64,000 bases of DNA from Deinandra increscens subsp. villosa (Eukaryota > Streptophyta > Magnoliopsida > Asterales > Asteraceae). The DNA lies in the NCBI GenBank assembly GCA_039602395.1, contig JBCNJP010000013.1:19621068-19685067 (forward strand), in the 5' to 3' direction. Below, in pieces: positions 20,679 through 33,532 of this stretch. Each line of letters opens with the position of its first letter. Within the stretch, counting starts at the first letter, position 1. The translations under genes were made by a program, and so were the position numbers. Under the pieces are notes generated by a model. That model had not been told where the DNA came from. It ran no database searches and saw only the letters and a program-made list of their open reading frames with translations.

Positions 20679-23258
20679 TGTCACACCCCAACCGACGACG
20701 GAAACGTTATGGTGCATTGATTGTCCAAATGCTCATGACAACTAAATATGTTGCAATATTCTTAAACATGCCAAATTTCATTACATGATAATAGTATTAC
20801 TTGGAATCGATCAAATACAACATAACACATAAACAATATTAAATTATTAAACTAAGTCCAGCAGTCCTATCGTGATCATATAAAGCCTCAAATCATGCCT
20901 GCAACATGTATAAGATAAAGTGTCAACTACAAAGTAGTTGGTGAGTAAACATAGGTTTATAGCATACATATAGATTTAAAACATGCGATTATATGTCAAG
21001 TGAAACATTCATATGATATGATCAACAAGTAATGATTAATGATTGTCATGTATCAATCCTCTGACGATATAAGGAGCAATCACCCATCGAAAATTAGTTC
21101 ATTTTCGACTTCGTGGGTGGGTCGTCAACCAATAGCTATTATTGTTACCATAGGCACGGGGTCGTTAATGATACACGAGCGAGTAACGATTAACGACTAA
21201 CGAATACCAACTTCCACACACTTTCCATCCACACACAAGTTTCACACACACATAGAATTAACACATTGAGCACATAAGATCGCATAATTTGTTTAAAGAA
21301 TAATACGTTTGATGGTTTGAAATATAGATACAAGTTGCACCCCAAAATAGAAAACAAAAAGGGGCTATGAAATACTCATTGGAATAGTAGCGTTCGAGGG
21401 ATCCAAAGGGCTCGGAGACTAAAAGACGACTAAATTCGACAATCACCTAATAAACGAACGGCCAAAATAAACATAGAGAATCTACTAACGTTTTAGGTTC
21501 ACTATTAATTAGGGAATATTAACGCGTCAAGAAAATAAATTAAAAAGGTTTTAATAAAATAATTATTATGGTCAAATATTCTAAAGTTTAGGGTTTTATG
21601 TGTAATTACCATAACTTAGGTTTATATATATAAAATTTGAAACTACAGGGTTTAATTTGTATTTTACAAAACCATAGGATGCAAAACAGAAAAATAACAA
21701 CTTTAGCAAAATTATAATTTTTACCCTAAAGTTTCAATATTTACAAAAACGGCCAAAAAAGTTTGCAAAATTGCATTATGGTCGTTTTCATAATTGCGAA
21801 TACTTTCATATGTGTTTAAAACAAGTTTAGAACTGATTTGATAACATCAACTTATTTTGAAAACATCCGATTGATGGATCCTTTACAAAAAGTCCATTTA
21901 TTAATGGGTCAAAACTTAAAGATTTAATCTTTAAGACTAAATCTTACCTTTGATGTTTTAAACACGACATATTATACTTATAAAACAAGTTATGATTGAT
22001 TAGAACTATTAAAACATGGTTGGATTGATTTTAATTGCAATTCCCCAATTATTTATTAAGAACACCGAGTTGACTTTTTGATTTGAGCACATTGAACAGA
22101 AACCGAGAGTATGATCTTGAAGGAAACAGTAAAAGGAACAACTTTCGTGTAGAAACTTACCTGAGAAAATCGAAGGAAGGTTGAGAAATCGGATGGTCAA
22201 ACTCTGACCCGTTGACTTTTGAAAACGAGAACCAGAGCTTAATTGCAGAAATTGAGACTTGGGAAAGGTCGAATGGTGATAGTAGAAGAGGATTAAGGAG
22301 GTATTTATAGTGAAGAGGTCGTATGGAAGTCGAATTGATAAGGATTATGATTATCTACTTTGAAAGTTTAAAAAAATAATAAATTGAGGTGTTTGATTCA
22401 ATCTAAAACATGTTTGGAAGTTCCAGAGGATTAGTATACGGTTATAGGTGATAAGGATTGATTATTGGTAGTTAATTTGGATTAAAAATCAAGTTTTGGA
22501 TGAGTTTTTTTATGCCAAAATCGAGTATAGTCGAGGCTCAAAGAATTCAGCTCGCGTCTGGAAGTGGTTATATATCGCTGAACCAGATTAATAACACTAT
22601 AGCTGAGTTGCGCCAGTCGCTATGTCGCCTAACATATAAGTGACAGGTCGCAGGTTCTATCCTGCTGCCCAGCATTTTATTTTTGTTATTTTTTTTTCTT
22701 TTTTCCAATTATTCTATCTTCTATCTTTTTTTGCTTTTTGATCGTACAAGCTCATTTTAACTCGGACTTTTTTCAAATTTTAACAACAACCATAAAATAT
22801 ATGTAATCACATGACGAACCATAAAATATGAGTTTTGAAATTCACGAGGCTCCCGGCTACGACGATTCCTGAACCGAAAACGCGTAAAAATCACGAAATG
22901 GTAGATTATCATTTTAAATCAACGAATCCGAACTACAGCCATACAAATCAATCTTTGACTTTGTAAAATAACATTTGAACATTTAAAATATGATTTTTGA
23001 GTTAAACGAGATCTTCGGTTAAACATCGAACTTACGCGAAAGTCCATAAATTGTTTTATATTCATTTTCAACAAACCAATTCATATAAATATTAACCAAT
23101 TAAATGTTTTATATCGAACAATGATTTTGGATTCTTTAAAATATTATTAATTTAGTAAATAATCGAAGTTCTTTTATAATTATTTAACCGTAAATTGAAT
23201 ACGCGCGAAGTTCAAATCGGGTCGGGTTTTTGCGAAACGAAAAGAGACGGATGTTACA
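20679..23258 (-). repeat. Gypsy 5' LTR, about 2.58 kb, intact
   Basis: It runs from TGTCACACCCC to GGATGTTACA. It holds the empty site of element I (TTTGATGGTTTGAAATATAG at 21308-21327), which proves that the 6-kb insertion in the other LTR came later. Confidence 0.9.
22607..22673 (+). other. tRNA-like tract in the gypsy LTR (copy 2)
   Basis: Counterpart of 16412-16479. Here the T-arm-like stem is better (CAGGTTCTATCCTG). It is not a functional tRNA. Confidence 0.4.
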
Positions 23259-23263
23259 CTCTC

Positions 23264-23590
23264 ATCCATTGATCTAAGAAATCAATGGTTTAGATTTTGT
23301 CCAGATCTAATTAAAAAACAAGTAAAGAACTTAAAGCGTGAAAAAAGGGGAGGGGTAGAATAGATCGAATCGTGCGAAGTGTAGGAAGAACTCTCATCCA
23401 TTGATCTAAGAAATCAATTGTTGATTTTTTTCAAGTTCCCCCAATTTTTTTAAACGTCCATAACTTTTTTATACGACATTATTTTTTTACAAAAATTTCA
23501 CCATAAAATCGGACATTTTATTCTCTTTAATTCGAGTATAGTATTGCTATACTTTTTTTAAAGAAAAAAAACTTTTTTTTAAAGTTCGTT
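23264..23590. repeat. Gypsy right flank with a 132-bp-spaced direct repeat
   Basis: CTCTCATCCATTGATCTAAG occurs at 23259 and again at 23391. The second copy is preceded by AATCGTGCGAAGTGTAGGAAG (from about 23369), which also stands directly left of the gypsy element (about 8440-8459). Poly-T/A-rich sequence follows. Confidence 0.7.
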
Positions 23591-23593
23591 TAT

Positions 23594-24000
23594 GTGGAAG
23601 CAAAGGCACAATATCATGGGTTATGGGTGGTGCTTGGGGATTTCAATGCTGTCAGGTCACAGGAGGAGAGATTCAATTCGGAATTTTGTGCGAAAACGAA
23701 GAAGGATTTTAAAGAGTTTATTACGAACATGGAACTGATTGATCCTAGAATGGGGGTCACCGTTTCACTTACTTATTGGATAAAGGTGATAACTTAAGCA
23801 AAATTGATCGAGTTTTGTGTTGTAGGAATTTCTTGGCTAGATGGTCGCATTCTCGTGTCACTGCGCTCCCGAGAGAGAAATCAGATCATTGCCCATTGGT
23901 TCTCGAGGTTGTGGTGCCTGATTTCGGTCCAATCCCATTCAAACTGTTTGCTTCATGGCTGGATAGAGATGGGTTCGACGGAACAGTGAGGTTAGCGTAA
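23594..24000 (+). pseudogene. LINE endonuclease domain (C-terminal part), frameshifted
   Basis: Two frames join. 23594-23797 has WVVLGDFNAVRSQEER, the catalytic GDFN region of an apurinic-type endonuclease. 23776-24000 has LSKIDRVL and SDHCPLVLEV, the conserved SDH motif with the catalytic His. One indel near 23780 separates them. The N-terminal endonuclease and ORF1 are missing. It is the 5' remnant of the LINE whose RT follows. Confidence 0.85.
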
Positions 24001-25294
24001 GCCTTGGCTCCTTCTAAACAGATACCGGATCTTGACTTGTTGTCGAAGCTTAAGTGTATCAAACAAGGGTTAAAAAATTGGTGGAATGAAATAAAGGTAA
24101 AGAAAGTGGGGTGTGGGGGGGGGGTGGGGGGGGATATTTAAAGAAACTCAAAGAAAAAATTAAGGGGCTAGAGCTGATCGTGGAAACTAGGAGGCTTAAT
24201 GAGCAGGAATTGCAAGATAGACTAGAATGGAGGAAACAGACCGAGGAGATGGAATGGAACCAATTATGTGATTTGAGGTAGAAGGAAAAAATTAGGTGGG
24301 CCGTGGAGGGGGAAGAAAATTCAAGTTTTTTCCATGGCATTGTTAACTCTAGAATGGCTAACAATAAGATCATAGGTCTCACGATTGATGGGCAGTGGTG
24401 TTCGGATCCAAAAAGAATAAAGGAGACGATCTTCGAGTTTTTCAAGAATCAATTAACATAACCAATAAAGTCTAGACCAAGATTGAATGGATTGGGATTC
24501 AAAAAATTGTCATCGGAGCAAGCTCAAGATCTGGTTCGTTCTTTCTCTAAACATGAAATCAAGAGGGCGGTGTGGGATTGCGCGGGGGGGGGGGGGGGGA
24601 GAGAAAAGCCCGAGTCTAGATGATTTCTCTTTTAGGTTTAAAAAAAAATACTAGGCTATTTCTTAAAATGATCTTGGATCGTTTCTTTCTGACTTAGGAG
24701 ATCAGTAAGGGGTGTAATGCATCATTTATTTCATTGTTTCCTAAAATTAAGGATCCACTATTGATTGGTGATTTTCGGCCTATTAGTTTGATTGGATCTA
24801 TATACAAAGTCATCGCAAATTTTTTTAGCCAATAGGTGTGTGGAGTTATCAGTGACATTGTGAGTGACACGCAACTTACGTTCATTAAAGAGAGGTGCAT
24901 TCTTGATCGGGCAATGATTGTCAACGAGATGTTAGCGTGGCTGAAAGCAAAAGAAAAAAAATCAGGCAGTTTTCTTTAGAGTAGACTTCGCCAAGGCTTA
25001 CGATTAAGTGAATTGTGAATTCTTGGAAGGAATCTTAGCTCATATGGGATTTCCTTTTAAATGGCGGGGTTGGATTAGGGGATGCCTCAGATCGGGGAGA
25101 ACATCATTTTTGGTTAACCGGTCTCCTACAGAAGAATTTCAGATGTCTAGAGGACTACGTCAAGGTGACCCATTATCTCCATTCCTATTCTCTATTGTGA
25201 TGGAAGCACTTCATGTCACAACGACCAAGGCATGCAATTTAGGGGTTTTTAGAGGTGTTCAGTTGCCAAATGGTGGGCCAATGGTGTCTCACAT
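24001..25294 (+). pseudogene. LINE reverse transcriptase, N-terminal to palm, decayed
   Basis: In shifting frames one reads a linker with SSFFHGIVNSRMANNKI, then PISLIGSIYKVIAN and ERCILDRAMIVNEM. From 25008 an intact frame has GFPFKWRGWIRGCL and MSRGLRQGDPLSPFLFSIVM (the RT GDPLSP motif). The frame is cut at VSH (25294) by Copia element II and resumes at 60277 with the catalytic FYADD. Guanine runs at about 24113-24130 and 24583-24600 look like slippage damage. This is a plant L1-type LINE. Confidence 0.85.
25290..25294. other. Target-site duplication CACAT (left), element II
   Basis: It matches CACAT at 60272-60276. Removing one copy plus the insert restores the LINE reading frame. Confidence 0.93.
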
Positions 25295-25652
25295 TGTAAG
25301 TACGCGAAACGATCTTACTGCTGATAGAATCGATCAATCTAGTGCACGAGAATGTAAATAAGAGTTTTCTTATTGAATCACACAAGATTACAAGAAGACT
25401 CTCTCTAGTTTCTCTCTCTAGAACACACACAGAAAACGCACACTTAGCAGAACTAGTTATGTTGAACTAAACAAGCTCAACTATTTATAAGGTGCTAAAG
25501 TCTGGCCAACGAACCAACCTGCGAACCAATGGTTCACTGCCCACGAACCAATTGGTTCGGGACATGGTTCGTTGAACCCTAAGACTCACAAAAACATGCT
25601 CATTTAGATACAATACACGAGACACTCTGTAGCATAGGAATATGCTCTAACA
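25295..25652 (-). repeat. Element II 3' LTR, 358 bp
   Basis: TG...CA ends, with a minus-strand TATA CTTATAAATAG near 25482-25495. Upstream of it are iterated GAACCA/TGGTTCG words. Confidence 0.93.
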
Positions 25653-27300
25653 AACTCCCCCTTAACGTGTAGTGTATCTATGCTAACTAAACTTCAGTCT
25701 TCAATCTTTAGCACCGTTGCATCCGATCTTCAGCTTGAAATTTCTTATCAGCTATAGAGCTTGCATGGCTGGATCAGAACTTGAACAATCTTTGATCTTC
25801 AAGATCCACTTGTGAAAGATACGTCAAAACTCCCCCTTTCACCATGCTTGAGTCTTGACACATAGATACTGTAATTTCAGAAGACAGAAACGCGGTTTTC
25901 TTTTTCTTTATGAAACTTAAATTAATCTTGGCGCAAAACTTCTCTTCGAGAATCCAAGATATATTTTTGAAATTTGATTACGTATCACATGTCGAATTGT
26001 CTAAAAAACAAATACAAAAAAATCTTTTTGGCTTTTCGAAACTTTACGTCAAAACACACTGAACATCTTTTTGATTTTTCTAAGTTTATGCTAAAACATA
26101 CCTAAAATCTATTTGGAACTTTTAGATAAGAAATATAAATGCAATACAGAATCAGACATTATTTTTGTCTTTTGCGAGAAAGATCACAACTTGGGATCAT
26201 ACTGAACATAACACGCTGAACTACATTTCAATTTCAATTACTTCAGCACACAAGACATGTCGATTGCTAGTATAATTTGTCCATCTTAAACTCTGGCAAA
26301 ATCATACTCATAACATCTGGATATGTTAAAGTGATGATTAATTTGCTTTGACCGGTGTACCCCACACTATCAGACATACTCAGATATGCTTTGCTTATAA
26401 CATTTGTGATTTCACTTGGGATTTAACACACAGTGATTGAATTCATGATATAGTCAATTGTGTTCCATGCAAAAAGAAATAAGAATGTTAAATCGTCTAC
26501 CTTAAGGTCGATCTTTCGATACGCAGATAAGGCCTGGGATTTAACAAAATAAGAAAATATAAAAAACAAGTTGAAATTATATAATTCAACAATAATCAGG
26601 TCGGTCTTGTGGACACGCAGGGAAAGTTCGATGAATTATACGAAACACCAAAGAATATACTATCAGGTTGATCTTGTGGATACGCAGAGATAGTCCGATC
26701 ATTTAAGAAAATATAGAAAATCAAACAAGTTTAAATCTTCGCAAAAAGAACACATGTTTACATAGTGACTTCTCATTTTCTTTTTACATATCTTTTGCAA
26801 TATCGTGAGATACGCTTCAAGATGTTGTCCACTTGGTCAAGCATTAGTATTTAATGTATATCACATCTGACTACTTTCTGATTTGCCGAGCCTATCAAGC
26901 ACATCGAACAATGATCTTATGACTTTTTTCATCTGATTTATCCATGAGTCAGACATGTATGTCAATGTACCATCATTTCCCAATTATGTCAGATCAATTT
27001 CTCATTTTTCAATGTTTTTGTATTTTTCTGTTTTTCTCCCCCCTTAAAATGAAAACTCTATTTTTGGTTTTTCATTTTAACAAAACACAAAGAAACTATT
27101 TTTGGTATTTTCAATTTTCTCCCCACAAACTACAAACAAAATGCATTAAATAAAGAAAATTGACCTTTCGACATGGATACCTTTCAGTTTTAGCTTACAG
27201 AAAATTTCAGTTTTGAAATTTGATATCACTTGTAATTTAAGTTAAATCAGCAGAATACTCCTTTATCAACAACTTTTCAATCACCGATAGGTCTTCTAGA
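25653..27300 (-). other. Element II non-coding region in place of pol
   Basis: No domain is seen. It includes the polypurine tract at 25653-25664, a second similar run at about 25829 (AACTCCCCCTTTC), and three spaced repeats (26504, 26598 and 26665) of the form AGGT(C/T)G(A/G)TCTT...ACGCAG. Confidence 0.7.
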
Positions 27301-30167
27301 AGTACCTCCACACTGGTCAAACACATCAGTTTATAAATGACCCGAAGCGGATCGCTTCTGGTCGACCAGTGTCTTGGTTACCTTTCGAAACCACTTTAGG
27401 TTTCCTAATTTGTTGTGTTGGTAATTCAGCATTTGATGAACCGGTCACAGTTGATTGGGACGAAAAATTTACATATGGAACATTTTGAAACTTAGGAATA
27501 AATCTCCCTTGATTTTTAAAAAATGTAGGTTGTTATTCATCAAATACTCTGCCATATTCGTCAATGAATCTTGATTTTGCAAATTTACCAACAAAAGGAA
27601 CTTTTTCTTTCTTGTAAGTAGAAGCAGCAGGGACAGGACAATCTTGTGCCATATGCCTTTTTGTCGGCAATTGTAACACAAACAATTGTTTATGTTCTTC
27701 TTTTTCGGAACCTGCATAGCTTCACAAAAATAAGCATCTCCATAAATGATCATAAAAAGAATCATATACCTGATGTTGATGATCATGAACCCATTTTGAT
27801 GTTGGGCTTTTTGGAGTAGAATTAGATCCTCCAGAAGAAAACTTAACAGATTGCTTCTTCTTGTTCTTTGGATCACCATTCTTCATAAAAACTTTAGCAA
27901 TTTTCTGAGAATCAACACAATGAAGTGGAAATTCATTCTCAGAAAATATTTGTCCCGAACCCTTAAGCTTGTAAAATCTATCAGGTTGAACTTTTTGAGC
28001 TTTAAACACATGTTTCTTCACTTACTTCAAATTAATATTTTTCAAATTTTATGGCTTTTTAGTGTTAACACCACCATCTATAACAATCTTCTGCTTAAAA
28101 CCCAAACGTGGATGTTTACCCGAAATCTTCTCTTCCGAAGTAGATGATTCATGTCCGTTCTTCGCAAGACGAGAAAACTCAACTTTGACTTTAATGACAT
28201 CTTTTTGGGCATAGAAGATTGTCTCATCAATGTTAGTGTGAGTACAAATCTGCTCAATAGGAATAACTGTTTTCTCTTCTTCAGCAGATGAAGAACGAGA
28301 TACAAACTTTGAAAGAATAGGAATTTCAATTTTTTTTCTTAGCTTTCTTTCCATTCTTCATCTTCTTTTTCTTCAACGCGTCCTCTTCAGACTTTGATTC
28401 AGAAAACTTAGAGTAATCATATTCTTTAACTTTTTCTTTGACAATGTTGATAGCTTCTTTTATAATGGCAGGGGATGGTACTGGCTTGTCAAACATTTTC
28501 TCAAAGTTCTAATCCTTAGCCAAGAAACTGGTGAAGGATTGAGAATTTGTGACATTATTCAAGTTGCGATCTGCATCAATTACTCGAATCTTCATATCAG
28601 AAATTTTATGTTGTGCTTCAACTAACTCTTGTTCTGTTGCAATCAACTTCCTGGCAACACGATTTGTTTCTGATTTCTGCAGTCTCAAATTATCCATATC
28701 ATCGAACAATTCTTTCTTTAGTTTATCTTCATTTCTTTTCTGAATATCAATATTTGCATTCAACAACTTATTCTCTCTAGCTAATTCCTTCTTTTCTTCC
28801 AATAATTTTTCATTATCATTCTGATAACCAACTGCTTTAGCAGTGAGTTCATTAGAAGTTTTGTTGAGCACATCAAGTTTAATCTTTGACTTTTCAAAAG
28901 AGATTGTTGAAATCAACTTCAGTTTCTTTTGCTTCTTGCTTCCACTTTTCAACTTCTTTATTTAACTTATCATTTACTTCAGATAACTTTATAAATATAT
29001 GTTCCAAATCCTTTTTAACACATTGGAATTCTAACTCTTTCTCGAAAACTTCTGCTTGAAAAACTGAAATTTTTTTCCTTTGAGATGACAATTCTTGAAT
29101 TAAACCTTCCAACTTTGTCTGTTCATCACCCAATTCTTCTATCTTCTTTTTGTAATCAGCAACCAACAACTCATTCTACTTTATCAAACTTTGAATCCTT
29201 TTATCTTTTTATGAATAAAATTCACAAACTGATTCATAACCACTTATTTCTGATCCACCTGTTTTCAGATCCAGAATCATTCTGATCAATTTGAACCATA
29301 AATGCATGTTGCATTTCAGCTAACTTAGCATCAAATGAATCTGCATGATTATTATGAATTGCAGTCAAAGCAATAGTATCATTTTCAAACTCTTTCTACC
29401 AGTCATACCCTTGACCAATTTGTGAAACTAATGCTTTTGTATCTGAATTATTTGTTGAAGACTTTGATGAAGAAGCATTTGATTTTTAACATTGACGAGC
29501 AAAATTACCAAAATTGAAACATTTGAAACATTTTACCTTTAGTTTGTCTAACCCTATTAACTTTACCATCTGGATTTAGACTTTTAAATCCTGTCTCTTC
29601 GTGTACCTTTTAGCTCTTTGTGCTAACATAGCAAGTTGCCAATTAATATCCATCTGTTCGAGATTATCTGGATCGATCAGATCAAAATCTTCTTTAATCA
29701 GATTAGCCGTTGGCAAGCCACCATTCAGAAGTCCATAATATGAAGATAACAATGCAGTATATCAATACCAAATGTTTATCAGGTGTTTTTGTAGAAAATG
29801 CAGCATGACTTGCATGATTCAGAATGGTAAAATTACACCCTCTTGATGAATTTGAATTTTCTGAACCTTGTCCAGCAAGAAATGCTGTTGGAGCTGGATT
29901 TGATGAATCACTATAAAATGATTTTGATTTAGCATTGATGCTTGCAGAATTCTGACCATGATACAATTCAGTATTTTGTAGTTGAGCAGTTTATTTGTTG
30001 GAAGTCATCATTTCTATTTCCCGAGCATGAAGCTTTCATGTTAAATCATGAAATGACAACGTTGAATACTCTTTGTCATGAGTAATCAATAAAACATAAT
30101 TCTCCCACTTTTCTGGTAATGCTTCTAGCAGTTTTTTCCTTCAATTTCTCTTTAGCCTTCTCTATAT
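27300..30167 (-). pseudogene. Element II Gag, C-terminal part: coiled coils and zinc knuckle
   Basis: Reading down the minus strand there is a Gag segment with asparagine/serine-rich sequence (29966-29703). Next come long coiled-coil blocks (29169-28894 and 28952-28509, Lys/Glu/Leu heptads such as LLEEKKELARENKLLNANID). Then basic segments (28354-28049, 28021-27722), then a degenerate knuckle CYNCRQKGIWHK near 27660, and a tail to about 27300. Several frameshifts and stops. It continues the Gag that begins at 59423 and is split by element III. Gag would assemble the particle. There is no protease after it. Confidence 0.75.
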
Positions 30168-30172
30168 CAACC
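30168..30172. other. Target-site duplication CAACC (left), element III
   Basis: It matches CAACC at 58954-58958, beyond the far LTR. Confidence 0.9.
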
Positions 30173-30927
30173 TTGTGGGTCCCGTGAAGGGCTCTTTAAC
30201 AATGTTGGTACAATTTGATTTAAACAAGATAAACAAGTTGCGGAAAGTAAATCAAATTGGAAGACATCAATTCATAAAAGGGTTATTCTATATATCTCAA
30301 ATGTAAATAATGGTTTACACGAGTTTATAGTATGACTATGTATTAACAGAAGTAACTTTTCTATGGGAGTGATGTTGTAATTGCTTTGAGAAGATACTGA
30401 ATTGTATGCTTTATGTCTTGCTTTGTTTGGTGAAGTCCGCTTGCTATTTATAGGCAGATGTAGCAAGTTGTATTTGGATAAGGTGGTTAAGGACCGTTGA
30501 TGTTGGAGTGTGTCAGAGTATATAGAGATAAATTGAACATATTCAATTTATCTCCTTTTCAACTGTCTTCAACTGCCTTCGTGATTTATGCCAAGTTGGC
30601 ATTCTTTTTGCTTGTTCTTCACACAAAGATAGAAATTGTTCTTCTCGTAATCTTTATCTTCCGATAGTCCAGAACTCCTTCTGGACTCTTCTTTGAAGAC
30701 TGTTGATGCTTCCCATTAGAAGCTTTCTACAGAATTGAGGATTTCTGTAGAATTTAGTCTGTACAGAACTACTTTGGAATTTACAGAGTAGTTCTGTATG
30801 AATATAGAAATCATTCAGAAACCTGTAATTCATACAGACTTTCGTATCCTTTCTCTTTTAAGGATATGTTTTATCTTTTCTTCTAATACTTGACTGTTTT
30901 GTGTTACAATTACATTGTGCTCTAACA
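30173..30927 (-). repeat. Element III 3' LTR, copy at left edge
   Basis: It starts TTGTGGGTCCCG where the other LTR has TGTTGGGTCCCG (end altered). It carries a minus-strand TATA CCTATAAATAGC near 30444-30456. Confidence 0.9.
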
Positions 30928-31030
30928 ATCTCCCCTAAGTAATTGAAGAAAATAAATAAAAAGAGAAAGTAACATTAAAATGTAAATTTTTGAGAGATCA
31001 TCAGGATGCATGGAGTTGTGAATACAGTTT

Positions 31031-33532
31031 TTAGGAAAAAAATCCTGTTACAGAGTCTTCTTTTACACATAGTTTCTTGAGAAGAGGACTCCAACAGGCT
31101 TTGTGCAGTTCCTTTTGTAGCATTCTGTGTTGCTTTAGATCTTTCATTGTTTTGATCATGAGTTCCTTTATTCTTATAGTCTTAGGTTCAGTCTCTCTGT
31201 TTTCATTTAGTAGGAATGAGATGAATCGTAGAGATGTATCGGAGTAAGCATGACACTGGCTGATTCTGAAGAACCTCTTCTGTGTGCTATGATTTCTGAA
31301 GCAGATTTCTATTTCGCCAGTGCTTGGAATTACTTTGGATCCTGTCCATTTTAATTCAGAGGGAAGCTCTTCATTTGTAGTCTGAATGGCAAGTTTCTTC
31401 AGATTTGTATGTATGGCCAGTTCATAGTCAACCAGAGCAAACCTGTTGTATATCTTCTTTCCTGCTTCTCTATGTCGATGTATTGCTCTTCTGTTCTTGA
31501 GACTTGTTAAGCCATTTGCTATACAGCTTTTGATGAGGGACATGATGTGCATTTCACTAAGTTGATCAAGATCTGCATTAGTGAATGTATAAGGTTGATG
31601 ACTGTTTGCAGTGGTAGTGATCCTGTAGGAGTTTAAGTAGTGAGTGAAATGATTTCCCTTTTGTTGTCTTTCTTTGACTTCATCAAGCTCCATGATCGTG
31701 GCATTTAAGTGTATCCAGCTTCTTTCAAATGGCACGTTGTTGATTTTCTCCTCAAAGATCTTTTTGCTCATTAGGCTCATTTGAGGAGGTTGTTTGGTTT
31801 CTTGGAGGAATATGTCTTCACATCTTCTCTTTTCATGCTACAGTTCCTCCTTAATCCTTTTTTCTTTTCCGTAATTATCTTCAAACAGAGACTGAGAGGC
31901 TATTAAAATCTCAGGAGCATTGAGGTCTCCCCCTGGATTTGTGGTTTTCTCCTTGCCTTTCTCAGATTCCTTGGTGGGTTTTGAGGTTCCCGCAGCATGA
32001 TTTTTGGTGGAAGTACCTGATGAGGGTGGAACCACTGGCCGACTGGATTTCTGTGTAGGTGGTCTTGGTTGTGGTGGTGGCATCAAGTGATCAGGAGTTA
32101 GACTGGGCTTGCATTAATCATGTTTCTTTCTTTTGGGAGGGGATTCGATTTCATCAGGAGTTGTCTTTCGCTTTGAATTGGGAGGAGAGTCATCAAGATT
32201 GATGACCGGGGGAGCTGTGGTCTTCTTTTCTGAGGACTTCTTAAGTGGGTTGGTTTCTATTACTTGCGTGGATAGATTCTTCATTCTTTTCTCTAGGAGC
32301 ATCTGATCAGAATTTATGTTTATCAGATTTGAGCTTTCTTCTTTTTTTCCCTTGTGTAGAAGGCTGGAATCTCATTTGATCTTATTTAGCAACTCTTCTC
32401 CTTTGGCTTCATACTTTTGTAGTGCTTTTTGAGCAATTTTATTCAGTTCCGTGATCTGATTTTGTAATGATTCTTGTTTTCCTCCTTTTAGCTGCCAGTC
32501 CTTTTCTTGTAAGGCTCTCAGCTGGTCAGAAATTTGATTGAATCATTGCTTGCTATTTTTCTTCATCACTTTCAACTCTTCTTGTAGTTCAGCTATTTTC
32601 CGACTGTAGCTTTCTGTCTGTTTTGACAATTCTTCTATTTGTACAGAACTATTGCAGAAATTCTAGTGTAGTTCTGTATTTTGTTGTTTTTGCTCATTCA
32701 TGAAGTCATTGAGCAGATCAAAGAGAGATTTTGAAAAATTCTCGAAGTCAGATTCTGATGCAACATCAGGGGGTAATATACCAAAGGACAACACATGTCT
32801 CTCCGTTGGACTGGTTGATTTCTCCGTGAGAATTTTACCAGTGCCTGTTAACTCATCTATGCTGAGTATTTATAGGTCTTCCACATTCATTGGTTGGTCA
32901 AAATTTGGATTTACCTCCTGTGTTTTTAGAGAATCCTGAGACAGATGTGTTGTTTGTCTTTGTGAGGATGTCTCTTGTGAGCTGACACTGAACACATCAA
33001 TGTTGCTTGTTTCCAAGTTTCCTTGACTTCTAGAGTCTCCACTTGTTGTTACATCATCTTCACTGACTGAGTCCGAGAAGATATTGTGATGTGTGGCTAT
33101 GATGGGAATGTCAAGGTGGAGTGAGTTGGTTGTTTGGGCTTGAAATTGGGCAAAGGCTTCTTGGAGGGATGTTTGTGGTGATGAATGTTGGCTTTCGGTT
33201 TGATTTGGAGAGTTTTGGTTTTCTGGAGAGTGTTGAGCTGAGAAGGTTGGCTCATGTGGTGTATGTGGGGAACACGACCGGGTTTCCTGATGTGGTGAGT
33301 TTTGTTGTTGTGGAGGAGAGGAAGGGTTGTGGTTAGCCATTTCTTCTGATGGTGATGTTGTGGTGTTGGTTGAAGTATCTGACTGATCAGGGTTTGATTT
33401 GAACTTGTTGGCTTTGATGAGATATTTATGAAGGACTGGGTTGTTGTATTCTAACTTAACTGTCATACCCCATGGAAAATTGCAAAAATCTATATGTGTA
33501 CTTGGTTTGTAGATACCTTTGATGTGATACAT
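31031..33532 (-). pseudogene. Element III extra ORF B, C-terminal part (first copy)
   Basis: Four frames in order. 33532-32870 has MYHIKGIYKPSTHIDFCNFP, then a Ser/Thr/Gln/His-rich disordered stretch. 32700-32340 is coiled-coil-like. 32302-31838 is a Pro/Ser/Lys-rich linker with PPKRKKHD, a possible nuclear localisation signal. 31780-31031 (249 aa) is a folded-looking domain starting MSLMSKKIFEEK. No enzymatic motif was recognised. Similar proteins are common in Asteraceae assemblies as retrotransposon-linked hypotheticals (from memory). It is near identical to 38535-41036 and is cut at 33543 by a CACTA element. Confidence 0.65.

Larger units (their letters stand above)
8466..23258 (-). mobile_element. 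Ty3/gypsy LTR retrotransposon, decayed, minus strand, split by a nested element
   Basis: The two LTRs are 8466-9098 plus 15120-17020 (3' LTR, interrupted) and 20679-23258 (5' LTR). The LTR ends are TG...CA and the element is bounded by the direct repeat CTCTC (8461-8465 and 23259-23263). Orientation comes from a tRNA-iMet-type primer-binding site, TGGTATCAGAGCC, on the minus strand just inside the LTR at 20679. The internal region is only about 3.65 kb and keeps gag and protease-end remnants. No RT, RNase H or integrase was found. The 3' LTR lacks about 44 bp of its internal end, suggesting a deletion that also removed the polypurine tract. Confidence 0.85.
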
